This document shows, piece after piece, positions 33,607 through 45,484 of a stretch of DNA of 64,000 bases (its first letter is position 1; every line of letters starts with the position of its first letter). The notes under the pieces were generated by a model. That model saw only the letters and a program-made list of their open reading frames with translations. It made no database searches and was not told where the DNA came from. The DNA is taken from NCBI GenBank assembly GCA_963920525.1, contig OY986437.1, positions 99,419,223 to 99,483,222 of the forward strand, given 5' to 3'. Source of the stretch: Dichetophora obliterata (taxonomy: Eukaryota; Arthropoda; Insecta; Diptera; Sciomyzidae). The position numbers and the translations under genes are program-made.

Positions 33607-36600
33607 ATATTAATTTATTACTTTATTAATTTATTAATTTATTAATTTATTAATTTATTAATTTATTAATTTATTAATTTATTAATTTATTAATTTATTA
33701 ATTTATTAATTTATTAATTTATTAATTTATTAATTTATTAATTTATTAATTTATTAATTTATTAATTTATTAATTTATTAATTTATTAATTTATTAATTT
33801 ATTAATTTATTAATTTATTAATTTATTAATTTATTAATTTATTAATTTATTAATTTATTAATTTATTAATTTATTAATTTATTAATTTATTAATTTATTA
33901 ATTTATTAATTTATTAATTTATTAATTTATTAATTTATTAATTTATTAATTTATTAATTTATTAATTTATTAATTTATTAATTTATTAATTTATTAATTT
34001 ATTAATTTATTAATTTATTAATTTATTAATTTATTAATTTATTAATTTATTAATTTATTAATTTATTAATTTATTAATTTATTAATTTATTAATTTATTA
34101 ATTTATTAATTTATTAATTTATTAATTTATTAATTTATTAATTTATTAATTTATTAATTTATTAATTTATTAATTTATTAATTTATTAATTTATTAATTT
34201 ATTAATTTATTAATTTATTAATTTATTAATTTATTAATTTATTAATTTATTAATTTATTAATTTATTAATTTATTAATTTATTAATTTATTAATTTATTA
34301 ATTTATTAATTTATTAATTTATTAATTTATTAATTTATTAATTTATTAATTTATTAATTTATTAATTTATTAATTTATTAATTTATTAATTTATTAATTT
34401 ATTAATTTATTAATTTATTAATTTATTAATTTATTAATTTATTAATTTATTAATTTATTAATTTATTAATTTATTAATTTATTAATTTATTAATTTATTA
34501 ATTTATTAATTTATTAATTTATTAATTTATTAATTTATTAATTTATTAATTTATTAATTTATTAATTTATTAATTTATTAATTTATTAATTTATTAATTT
34601 ATTAATTTATTAATTTATTAATTTATTAATTTATTAATTTATTAATTTATTAATTTATTAATTTATTAATTTATTAATTTATTAATTTATTAATTTATTA
34701 ATTTATTAATTTATTAATTTATTAATTTATTAATTTATTAATTTATTAATTTATTAATTTATTAATTTATTAATTTATTAATTTATTAATTTATTAATTT
34801 ATTAATTTATTAATTTATTAATTTATTAATTTATTAATTTATTAATTTATTAATTTATTAATTTATTAATTTATTAATTTATTAATTTATTAATTTATTA
34901 ATTTATTAATTTATTAATTTATTAATTTATTAATTTATTAATTTATTAATTTATTAATTTATTAATTTATTAATTTATTAATTTATTAATTTATTAATTT
35001 ATTAATTTATTAATTAATTAATTTATTAATTTATGAATTTATTAATTTATTAATTTATTAATTTATTAATTTATTAATTTATTAATTTATTAATTTATTA
35101 ATTTATTAATTTATTAATTTATTAATTTATTAATTTATTAATTTATTAATTTATTAATTTATTAATTTATTAATTTATTAATTTATTAATTTATGAATTT
35201 ATTAATTTATTAATTTATTAATTTATTAATTTATGAATTTATTAATTTATTAATTTATTAATTTATTAATTTATTAATTTATTAATTTATTAATTTATTA
35301 ATTTATTAATTTATTAATTTATTAATTTATTAATTTATTAATTTATTAATTTATTAATTTATTAATTTATTAATTTATTAATTTATTAATTTATTAATTT
35401 ATTAATTTATTAATTTATTAATTTATTAATTTATTAATTTATTAATTTATTAATTTATTAATTTATTAATTTATTAATTTATTAATTTATTAATTTATTA
35501 ATTTATTAATTTATTAATTTATTAATTTATTAATTTATTAATTTATTAATTTATTAATTTATTAATTTATTAATTTATTAATTTATTAATTTATTAATTT
35601 ATTAATTTATTAATTTATTAATTTATTAATTTATTAATTTATTAATTTATTAATTTATTAATTTATTAATTTATTAATTTATTAATTTATTAATTTATTA
35701 ATTTATTAATTTATTAATTTATTAATTTATTAATTTATTAATTTATTAATTTATTAATTTATTAATTTATTAATTTATTAATTTATTAATTTATTAATTT
35801 ATTAATTTATTAATTTATTAATTTATTAATTTATTAATTTATTAATTTATTAATTTATTAATTTATTAATTTATTAATTTATTAATTTATTAATTTATTA
35901 ATTTATTAATTTATTAATTTATTATTTTATTAATTTATTAATTTATAAATTTATAAATTTATTAATTTATTAATTTATTAATTTATTAATTTATTAATTT
36001 ATTAATTTATTAATTAATTAATTTATAAATTTATAAATTTATAAATTTATTAATTTATTAATTTATTAATTTATTAATTTATTAATTTATTAATTTATTA
36101 ATTTATTAATTTATTAATTTATTAATTTATTAATTTATTAATTTATTAATTTATTAATTTATTAATTTATTAATTTATTAATTTATTAATTTATTAATTT
36201 CTTAATTTATTAATTTATTAATTTATTAATTTATTTATTTATTAATTTATTAATTTATTAATTTATTAATTTATTAATTTATTAATTTATTAATTTATTA
36301 ATTTATTAATTTATTAATTTATTAATTTATTAATTTATTAATTTATTAATTTATTTATTTATTAATTTATTAATTTATTAATTTATTAATTTATTAATTT
36401 ATTAATTTATTAATTTATTAATTTATTAATTTATTAATTTATTAATTTATTAATTTATTAATTTCTTAATTTATTAATTTATTAATTTATTAATTTATTA
36501 ATTTATTAATTTATTAATTTATTAATTTATTAATTTATTAATTTATTAATTTATTAATTTATTAATTTATTAATTTATTAATTTATTAATTTATTAATTT

Positions 36601-37150
36601 ATTAATTTATTAATTTATTAATTAATTAATTTATTTATTTATTAATTTATTAATTTATTAATTTATTAATTTATTAATTTATTAATTTATTAATTTATTA
36701 ATTTATTAATTTATTAATTTATTAATTTATTAATTTATTAATTTATTAATTTATTAATTTATTAATTTATTAATTTATTAATTTATTAATTTATTAATTT
36801 ATTAATTTATTAATTTATTAATTTATTAATTTATTAATTTATTAATTTATTAATTTATTAATTTATTAATTTATTAATTTATTAATTTATTAATTTATTA
36901 ATTTATTAATTTATTAATTTATTAATTTATTAATTTATTAATTTATTAATTTATTAATTTATTAATTTATTAATTTATTAATTTATTAATTTATTAATTT
37001 ATTAATTTATTAATTTATTAATTTATTAATTTATTAATTTATTAATTTATTAATTTATTAATTTATTAATTTATTAATTTATTAATTTATTAATTTATTA
37101 ATTTATTAATTTATTAATTTATTAATTTATTAATTTATTAATTTATTAAT
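33607..37150. repeat. Giant octanucleotide array (ATTAATTT)n
   Basis: About 3.5 kb of 8-bp units, some 440 copies, containing almost no G or C. Variants (TTATGAATTT, ATAAATTT, ATTTCTTAATTT, TTATTTATTT, an extra TTAA) are confined to about 35010-36640. Both outer thirds are uniform. The unit contains the palindrome ATTAAT, so either strand can form many small hairpins. TAA in all frames rules out coding. Confidence 0.97.
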
Positions 37151-37167
37151 ACAAAAAAAAAAACGTC

Positions 37168-37181
37168 CCCGGGATCCCGGG
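37168..37181. other. 14-bp GC palindrome at array edge
   Basis: CCCGGGATCCCGGG is a perfect palindrome, preceded by an A run at 37153-37163 that directly follows the last octamer. It stands out against almost pure AT flanks. Confidence 0.9.
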
Positions 37182-37184
37182 ATT

Positions 37185-38530
37185 GTGTTTTTCAAATTTC
37201 ATGGCGCTTTTAAAAAAATACCATTATTTTTTTAGCGTTTCCTAAGTTCTAGACTTTATTTTATTAGAATAAACTTACCCCAAATGATTGATTTTATTAT
37301 CCGTACGGCTACGACAGGTACGGGTATTAGCTCTAAAAAGAAAAAGAGAGATTTATATAAACATCTATTAAGAAAACTGCAAATTGGACCTAATTTTTAT
37401 ACATAATAAAAATAAAACTTAAACATAAATCAAATAATAGCCCATTTTATCACAAAACAAAAGCAAGGACATTAAAAATGTCAAAGTTATGAAATATGTA
37501 CTATTAATTGGTTGAAAAACAAATTAAGGGAATTGATGACAGGATTTATATTAAAAAACAATTTTTTACTGATATACGCTATAAAATTACTTTTTTTAGC
37601 ATGCCGATATGTGCATGGTTAAACACGATGTAAAAAATATAAAACAATATTACATAAAAATAAATTTCGCCTTAAAAATTCATCATTATTTTGATGACTA
37701 AAACAGTTTAATAATTTTTGCACAGAACTTTGAAAATTTTTGATGACCAAAAACCTCTTTTGAATTGTTGAATAAATTTGAATCAGATATATCTAAAAAC
37801 AGAAGAGATATATGCATCATAAATAAAAACATTGATTTGCATTTAAATTTTTGTCATTCTAAGGTAGCGACATGGTATAATTAGATCAGGTAGTTTCATG
37901 GCTTATTCTGCCCTGTTCCATAGTTCTATCAGAATTGTAAATCTTATTATACCGTGTTCAATGCTGCACAAATAGTTTCTTTTCAACCGTTTTGAGTACG
38001 TTTCTACATTTTGTTTATGTACGAAGTATCACATTTTTTGTACTGGTAAAATGTGGGTACGTGATTTTTGTGAGCACACCTTTAATATTAGGTCTGTTTC
38101 CGTACTAACTTCAAGTAAAGTTCAAGTAATAGAGAGTAAAGAGAGTAAACTTGACTATCTGTTAAAATGAGAATATTTATGAAAAAGTACGGAAACGATT
38201 TCAAGTAAGTTTCAAGCACAACAGCTGTTCATGCTAAACAGCATAAATTTTGCTTGATTATAAGAACTATTAATTTGTTCTTATATTAAAGAAATACTTT
38301 GTACAAAATATATAAAACAATACTTTCTTTGTCAAAGATTTTCTTTTAACACTTGCTTTTATAATAGGATTCAGTTATGGCTGTTGTGGCAATCTGAAAT
38401 GGCACGTACTTTGATATAGTTTTTATAATTTAAGCTTTTATTTAACTTGCTTCGTTTGTATGTATGTCTTCAAAACTTGCAAGCCATTTTTTTACAACTT
38501 GTTGGTATCCGATTAAGCTTAAATTTAGCA
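37185..38530. other. No recognised gene
   Basis: AT-rich. A small imperfect inverted pair (GTTTCCGTACT at about 38097 and AGTACGGAAAC at about 38184) with repeated TTCAAGTAA may be a MITE remnant of about 110 bp. Confidence 0.4.
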
Positions 38531-38564
38531 TACATATGTAAGTCCGGTGACAATGCAATATTAT

Positions 38565-38760
38565 GATAAAATATTTTGCCACACCCCTTTTTACCACCCA
38601 CAAATCAATAAAAATGCTATATCTCTAAAACTACTGGGCCGATTCAGCTGCAATTTTGGCAGTAAATTTTCTTCGAGGTAGAGTAGAGGATAATTAAGGA
38701 AAAAATTTTGCCACTCCCCCTTTTACCACCCACAAATCCATAAAAATTCTATATCTTCAT
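38565..38760. repeat. Tandem duplication of about 130 bp unit
   Basis: The phrase TTGCCAC.CC.CTTTTACCACCCACAAATC occurs at about 38575 and again at about 38706, each followed by ATAAAAAT.CTATATCT. Related wording to dispersed fly repeats near 5985-6440. Confidence 0.6.
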
Positions 38761-39117
38761 AAGTTTTGAAAATAAAAGATGTCAATAATAAACCTTTAAG
38801 ACCAAAAAGTAAGAAATAAATAATAGTAAAAAAAAATTTTAAAAAATAAGCTTTTATTTAAATAGACGTGAACTAAAAGGAAACAAATAAATTTAAGTGA
38901 CATTTGTCATATATGTATACAGTAGGTATATTCTAGGTGCAGAAGAACCCCTCTCTTGGTTACTCATCATCATAGTATAAACGTACGTAAATTGGTTAGT
39001 TCTATACATTTCTATTTAAAAGCTTAAGGCACTGATATTGTGTAGTAAACCTGTATAACGGATCGCGGACATCGGCGCCTCAAGCTTTTAAATATAAATG
39101 TATTTGAAAAATTCTAA

Positions 39118-39678
39118 ATTTACAAACGTAAACGGGTTTCATTTAATCTTAACAATTATGAAACCAATTGTGAGAAATATCCAAATTTTATCCATTCTCA
39201 TACTCTTAATCCTTCATCACCAACCGGAAGTGGTTTACCAAAACCATCTTCAGTTTCAAATGAGCTTTGCAATCAACCTGGTAAGTCCTACGTCATTTTT
39301 AGACCACTTACTCCAAAAGTGAAATTGACACTTAACTCTTGCGAAGGCACTGAAAGCAGATATGCCCTTTCTCGCCTCAGGGAGAACAACGTTTATAACA
39401 ATGTTCGCCTGTATCTCGCTTATATGTATAAAGCTCCTGATTCAACATGCATTGAAGGCAAGACCAAAACTAATCTTAGAGTATTAATTCAGCAAGAAGG
39501 TCTTCCTACCGGTGTTGAAGACTTGCGTAATTTATTTGTCCGCTTTCACGAGCACCTCGGTGTAACGATTGATCAAGTCAAGGTGGATCTGGAAACCTAT
39601 GGCGCTCATGTCAGAGCTAAACATGTTTCTCTTTTACAAAAATCTCGTAAAGAGCAACAGCAATATTATCGTTCCTAA
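39118..39678 (+). pseudogene. LINE ORF1-like protein, N-terminus missing
   Basis: The frame is open from a stop at 39115 to TAA at 39676. It has no ATG until mid-frame, so the start is lost or frameshifted (an ATG in another frame lies at 39098). A Ser/Pro-rich stretch (NPSSPTGSGLPKPSSVSNE) is followed by a charged region containing SRLRENNVYNNVRLYLAYMY and, later, LIQQEGLPTGVEDLRN. No zinc knuckle is visible. It overlaps the endonuclease frame by about 110 bp. Position before the endonuclease suggests ORF1; I do not recognise its family. Confidence 0.5.
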
Positions 39679-40816
39679 CTCTTCTTTCTTAAATATATTC
39701 TACCATAACTGTGGCGGCATGAGAAGCAAATTAAGCACACTTTATGTTGACGCTAAATCATGCCACTTAAATGTCCTAGTATTCACTGAGACATGGCTAA
39801 ACGAAACCTTCAATAATGAGGAAATTCTTGATAGCAATTGGACTGTCTTCAGAAATGATCGGGACTACTCCTCAACAGGTCTTTCTCGAGGAGGTGGTGT
39901 CCTTGTAGCATCTCACAATTCCCTTTCAAGTGAGCTAATAGACACACCTAACCATAAACTGTTCGATCACCGAATTATTAGAGTTTGTTCAGGTAAAAGT
40001 CTCAATGTGTACATAGGTGTCGTTTACATTCCTCCCGGCTCAAGTGAAACAACATACAACGAGCTATGTGAAACACTGACCACCTTTACCTCCACCCTAA
40101 AAGAGGAAGATAAAGTTGTTATTCTTGGTGACTTCAATCGCCCAAATATATCGTTTGTCACCGACGAAAACGACAACTTTCTTCTTCCTGTAAATCTTTC
40201 TAATGCCATAGACTTCAACTTACTTAGCACCTTTTACGGTAGTGACTTGCAGCAAGTCTCTTCTGTACAAAATCAAAATGGCAGATGGTTGGACCTAATT
40301 TTTACTAACTCGTATGAAGAAGTGAAGGTTAGTCCATGCATGGGAGCAGAAAATTTATTAACCAACACTGTTCATCATACAGCCTTTAAAGTTGTTTTTT
40401 CTGCTAATGACATCAACTTTACCCAGTCTTATAATAACACCATTGCGTACGATTACCTCAACGCCGATTATGAAAGAATAAAATGTTATCTTAGTTCTCT
40501 AAATTGGAATCATATTCTATTCAACTTAGATTTAGACAGTGCTGTCTCTATATTTTATCAGCACATTTTTACCGCTATCGAAAGTTATGTGCAAATAATA
40601 AAGAAAAAGAATAAGCTCTCAGAACCATGGCTAGAAAACAATCTCAGATTTTTGAGGAATCAAAGAAATAAAATCTACAAACTTCTCAAAAACACTGATA
40701 ATATAAGCGATGAAGTGAAGCTTAAATATGACGAGCTATCAAGAGAGTTCTCTATCAAGTCAGAAGAAGCGTACAAGTTGTACACGAACATCATCGGAGA
40801 GAAAATTGTCCAATAG
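39569..40816 (+). CDS. LINE AP-type endonuclease domain (ORF2 N-terminal part)
   Basis: 415 codons; the real start is probably just before NIFYHNCGGMRSK (residue about 42). In order: catalytic Asn (about 47), FTETW with catalytic Glu (about 74), GGGVLVAS (about 108), YIPP (about 153), GDFN (187-190), DLIFTN (242-247). The last catalytic block, normally S-D-H, reads NTVHH (about 266-270), so its Asp is replaced and the enzyme is probably inactive. This domain would nick target DNA for target-primed reverse transcription. The frame ends at a TAG before the RT region, which would be continuous in an intact ORF2. Confidence 0.85.
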   Translation: MIKSRWIWKPMALMSELNMFLFYKNLVKSNSNIIVPNSSFLNIFYHNCGGMRSKLSTLYVDAKSCHLNVLVFTETWLNETFNNEEILDSNWTVFRNDRDYSSTGLSRGGGVLVASHNSLSSELIDTPNHKLFDHRIIRVCSGKSLNVYIGVVYIPPGSSETTYNELCETLTTFTSTLKEEDKVVILGDFNRPNISFVTDENDNFLLPVNLSNAIDFNLLSTFYGSDLQQVSSVQNQNGRWLDLIFTNSYEEVKVSPCMGAENLLTNTVHHTAFKVVFSANDINFTQSYNNTIAYDYLNADYERIKCYLSSLNWNHILFNLDLDSAVSIFYQHIFTAIESYVQIIKKKNKLSEPWLENNLRFLRNQRNKIYKLLKNTDNISDEVKLKYDELSREFSIKSEEAYKLYTNIIGEKIVQ

Positions 40817-40929
40817 CCGAGAAAAATCTTTGACTTTGTTAACATGAAGCGCAAATCTAACGGCTATCCATCGTCTATGTTTAAAGGTAATGTCACTTCG
40901 TCCAATTCTCTTGAAATACAATAAGCAAC

Positions 40930-42534
40930 TTGTATGCCGATCACTTTAAGGAGGTCTTTTGTCTTCCTACCACCTTATCTGGAACTTCTCCTAGCTCAAC
41001 TATTATAGTCGATAGTTTATATTTAACCCAGGAAGAGATTTCTAATGCAATAAAAGAACTGGATATATTAAAGGGACCAGGACCAGACTTAATACCTACA
41101 AGCTTTTTGGTGCGATGTTTAGACCAACTGCTATTGCCATTACACATAATCTTTAACGAATCACTGGTTTGTGGGACATTTCCTTCATATTGGAAATCAT
41201 CCCATCTTACGCCAATTTACAAGAATGGTGATAAAAGATCAGTTGAAAATTATAGAGGCATAGCAATCTTGTCAGCCATTCCAAAACTTTTTTAAAAACT
41301 TATTTGTGAAAAGCTAACAAGTTTCACTAACCCACGTCTAAATGAACAGCAACACGGGTTCCGAAAAGGGCGATCTACCACCACTAATCTCATGATTATG
41401 GTATCAGATGTTTTAGTCAAAATGGAAAAAGGGCACCAACGATGCTGTTTATACTGATTTCAGTAAAGCTTTTGATCGAGTTGAGCACAACATTCTTGTG
41501 TTGCGGGGTCCATACTAAGTTGGCTAAAATCATATTTAAACGGCAGATCCCAGTTTGTTAAATTCCAGGGAGTTCTATCGAAAAAAATTGCAGTCTTCTC
41601 GAGAGTTCCGCAAGGTAGTCATCTTGATCCTCTTCTTTTCAACATATTCATATCCGATCTGTCAGAAGTCCTTAACGATATCCCACATCTTATGTATGCA
41701 GATGATTTAAAAATGTACTATGCAATTCAATCAGATGCAGATGTAAATTTTTTGCAATCAAAATTGTTGTCTCTTGAGCAATGGTGTTTTCAAAATAAAC
41801 TACATCTTAATGTCAATAAATGCAATGTTATTAGCTTTTCTCGTAAAAACAACGAAACATTACATACCTACCACCTCAATAGTACCGAACTAAAAAGGGT
41901 CAACCATATAGTGGATCTTGGAGTTGTCTTATATTGCAAGATGCGCTTTAATCTGCACTATGATAAAATTGTGTCCAGGGCCAGCAAACAGCTCGGTTTT
42001 ATAAAAAGACGTGCAAATGAATTCAAGAATATATGGGTCACTACATCCTTGTACCGTGCATTAGTGCGCCCAATACTTGAATATGCATGCATAATTTGGA
42101 ATCCATCTTTCGATTCCCACAGAGAAAGAATTGAGTCTATTCAAAAGCAGTTCTTACTATACGCGCTTAGAGATATGTACAACCCCCATGATTATTGTAG
42201 CCTTCCATCATTTGAACATAGACTCAGCCTTTTAAATTTGATGCCACTATCAACAAGAAGATCGTTATTGGGCTCATGCTTCACATTTGATGTAATTAAT
42301 GGTGCTATTCACAGCGAATATATTTCTAATATGATTTCCTTTAACGATCCAAATAGGCGCACTAGGCATACTCGATTGTTAACTGAATATCAGCACCAAA
42401 CTACATATGCAAATAATGAACCCATCAGTCGTTGTTGCAGAGAATTTAATAATATCTCTATATACTACTCACCTTCTATGTCTAAATCCTCTTTCAAGCA
42501 AACCCTATATAAATCACTCAGTAATCATAACTAA
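40930..42534 (+). pseudogene. LINE reverse transcriptase and C-terminal region
   Basis: RT fingers (LKGPGPDLIPTSFLV; PIYKNGDKRSVENYRGIAIL), then after a stop at about 41295 QQHGFRKGRSTTTNLM, motif A (DFSKAFDRVEH), a short deletion near 41505, motif B (VPQGSHLDPLLF) and motif C intact (LMYADDLKMY, about 41692-41720). The C-terminal region from motif C on is open for 280 codons (LGFIKRRANEFKN; RPILEYACIIWNP). All catalytic aspartates are present, but at least three frame breaks prevent a complete protein. Confidence 0.85.
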
Positions 42535-43119
42535 CCCAGGCCTCAGATAAACTATATACATGTATGGATTTATATGTATAAGCATTTATTGGTTTGTTTA
42601 ATAAATCAAAATTTTTTAACATCCCTCTCCAAATCTCCCATTTACGTCCTTATAGTCTTTAAGAATAATATATATACATCGTATCTTAAGTGTGTATATA
42701 GTCTCTCTTGCTTTCCTCCTCTTCTCTTATTTTTGACATGGTTTTTGAAATCATGTCAATCCGGTAGGCGGAATATGCCCACTAAGAGCACCAAATAAAA
42801 AATAAAATAAAAACAAGGAAAGGGGAGAAGAAAAACAAAAACGTTGTAATCTTAGTATAAGTAAACAAAACCTGTTAGAATAAGTTAGAATAAGTAAATT
42901 GCATTGCCTTGTTTGGCCAATAAATAAATATAAGTCCTTAGAACTTACCAATTTACGTACGTTTATACTATGATGATGAGTAACCAAGAGAGGGATTCTT
43001 CTGCACCTGGAATATACCTACTGTATACATATATGACAAATGTCACTTAAATTTATTTTTTTCTTTTTAGTTCACGTCTATTTAAATAAAAGCTTATTTT
43101 TTAAAAAAAACTTTTACTT

Positions 43120-43620
43120 TTTATTTTTTAATTAGTATTTACACTTGTTTAGTGACGATTATATAAATAGATATTTGTAATAGCCAATGGTTGACTTTTT
43201 GATGTATGGAAAACAATTCGTTTGTTTTTTGTGAAAGTGTGACATGAAGTGACAGAATTAAAATTTTGTTGGTGGTATAACAATGAAAAATCTTAACATA
43301 AAAAAGTTTAAAAAGATTTCATATGGAAAAGCTTTAACTGAAGGAAGTATTTCCAAAAACCAATATCCTAGATATGTTTATGTAATTGCTACAATTCACG
43401 ACAAAAAGATTTTATTTTGACATGCATTTTTATATGTTGAGGATGATTGAGGATGAATTTCATTTAGGAATTATGATGAATTATAATAATACTTCGGAAT
43501 CAGTATGACACAAGTATGTTTTATATTTTTTTTTGCTTATCAAGATTGTATCTGTGTTTAAGAATGATCACACATTTTTGTTATCTGTTTCCACCTTTTA
43601 TATTTTTCATAAATATTTCA
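43120..43620. other. No recognised gene
   Basis: AT-rich DNA between the LINE-bearing element and the next MITE; nothing supported. Confidence 0.4.
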
Positions 43621-43623
43621 TTA

Positions 43624-44318
43624 AGGGTATTCACGATTCAGTGCACTTTCCAGTGCAGTTGAGGACTTGTGTGTGCACTTTACAAAAACAAAAAAAAAAA
43701 CGTACGACAAAAATCTGCACAAATGCATTTCTACTGTAGCCTCAAACTTGGGGATTTTAGCAGTTGAACACTTGTACACATTGAAAATTTTGACAGCCTT
43801 AAAAATGCAACATTTAAGATTTTTTATACCAATTACTTGATTAATATATTAAGTGAATTAACGCATTACGCGTAACTCGATAAATAAGAATATTAATAAA
43901 TATTTTGTTTAAAAACATACAAAATATTCCTTATTTATGCTTAGTAATTAGCATGAGCTATCTGAGCCAAACTCATGGTACTAGGTATTTTGATGGATAG
44001 AAAAAATAAAATCAAGCGCTCCCGCATTCCTTCAATTCCGTTATTAATTGAAAAATAAATAATTTTAGTTTTTACACTTTTTTCGGCATGTTCATGTATG
44101 GTTTATTTAAGCTCAAGCTTATATTAGCTCACAAAGAGCTGAATTTGCAAAGAGCTGACAAATAAAACATTCTTCAATAAATTTCTCAATCAAAAGTGAG
44201 GTCCCAACTGCACTGTACTTCAATAAATTTCGCAATCAAAAGTGAGGTGTGTTCACGAAAGCCCAACTGCACAAGTCCTCAACTGCACTGGCAAGTGTAC
44301 TGAATCGTGAATACCCCT
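43624..44318. mobile_element. TIR element (MITE), GGGTATTCACG family, copy 1
   Basis: Inverted ends of about 46 bp with few mismatches (GGGTATTCACGATTCAGT outermost; CAGTGCAGTTGAGGACTTGTG inside). A nearly duplicated block (TTCAATAAATTTC.CAATCAAAAGTGAGGT, 44175-44250) lies in the right half. Target duplication is ambiguous (ATTA on both sides if the element starts with A). The outermost 11 bp match the element at 61574-61988. No ORF. Confidence 0.72.
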
Positions 44319-44319
44319 A

Positions 44320-45480
44320 TTATTACAAGAGTTATTTTTTCACCCCAATGCAACCCTGATGGTTTCAACCATAACAAAATGTTTTAAATTTTCGCTTTCT
44401 CATCGCATTCTCACCGGTTTGCAGATTTTATATGAGCTTTCAGTTGTCTTTTGACAGTTATGGTAGTTCGCTTTCAGCCGTGCTGGTTATACCTTGCTAG
44501 CTGCTAGTTTCCTGGTTATACCATGGCTAGCTAAGTTTTACGAAAAAAGTCGTTGTACTAAGAATTTGTGTAATTTTTAAGATATGTGAATGTTTTTGGA
44601 GTCAAAATAACAGAATTTTTTTAAGTTAAATTGTCAAAACATTCCGATACTAATAAGTATATCAATAACAAAGTTTACGATAATTTAAAAGTGGCGTGGT
44701 CAAAACGTGGCGTATGTTAAACTCTAATTTAGGATGCACATAACACGCGTACCAAATTTAAGCGAAAACTGTCAGTGAGTCTAACCGTTTAGATTTGTAC
44801 TAAGGTCAAACAAACAAGCAAACAGAAAATAGGTTTAATGCATGAAGATTCCGAAATTTTTTACAATTTTTACAACAGTTATAACAATCTCTTGTAATAG
44901 TTTTCTTTTATTGTTGAAGCTGATTGAGAAGCATAATTGTTGCAATGTTCGGCGACTTGGCCGCCATTGCTTATCATGGTAATTTTAGAGGATTCTTAAA
45001 GGTAACGTCCGATAAATCTAAATTTGACTATTTGAACCAACCAATTTGTATTTACAATGTATTTACTAAATGTAGAAACTTAACAGTCTAATCTACCTTT
45101 TTGACATGTTAACCGTCAAATCGGACTTCTAAGAGTCAAGAATTACAAAACTTTTAAAAAATTTAGAAAAGCGAGATCTTACGCATATATTTCTAACTAC
45201 ACTTATTTGTAGGTCATAAAGAAGGTTTCAATACCTTTTCAGCGTCTTATCTATTATTAAAAATGATTAATAAATAAGAGTGTTATTTAAGAAACAACAT
45301 TTTGAATAAGATTTATTATGCAGTGGGATTAATGATTAAATGTTCATAAGGGCGCATCGAAAAATGTTGATTGTACTTTAAGAGGACTAAAAAGTTGCAT
45401 GGGGTTGTCAAGATGGGGGTATGCATTCCTCTCCCGCAAGGACAAACTTGTTTTTTGGGAAAAACAGTAAAAAATAACGA
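44320..45480. other. Old dispersed repeat fragment; no gene
   Basis: 44575-44660 matches the sequence around the empty hAT site at 412-455 plus 2783-2838. CTGGTTATACC..GCTAGCT is directly repeated near 44482 and 44512. A 61-codon frame at 45371 has no recognisable motif. Confidence 0.45.
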
Positions 45481-45484
45481 TCTC

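Larger units (their letters stand above)
39011..42935 (+). mobile_element. Jockey-group LINE, nearly full length, inactive
   Basis: Order on the plus strand: ORF1-like fragment (39118-39678), AP-endonuclease (39569-40816), RT (40930-41700), C-terminal region (to 42534), 3' UTR of about 400 bp ending near GGCCAATAAATAAATATAA. The whole length lies precisely between inverted arms, with no spare sequence. Frameshifts and stops near 40816, 41295, 41430 and 41510 disable it, but long stretches stay open, so decay is recent compared with the LINE at 2838-5205. Confidence 0.82.
38837..43115. mobile_element. Fold-back MITE split in the middle by a LINE
   Basis: Arms 38837-39010 and 42938-43115 are inverted copies with only a few differences (AAGCTTTTATTTAAATAGAC, GTACGTAAATTGG and the CTCTCTTGGTTACTCATCAT block). 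Without the LINE between them they would form a hairpin element of about 350 bp. High arm similarity suggests recent activity or continuing gene conversion between the arms. No clear target duplication outside the arms. Confidence 0.75.

Noticed and set aside
19441..37150. CRISPR-like arrays
   Set aside because: Both arrays are uninterrupted short tandem units with no spacers, in an insect-type sequence.
37168..37181. Vector contamination
   Set aside because: Only a 14-bp palindrome; flanking bases show no polylinker or vector backbone, so contamination is not supported.
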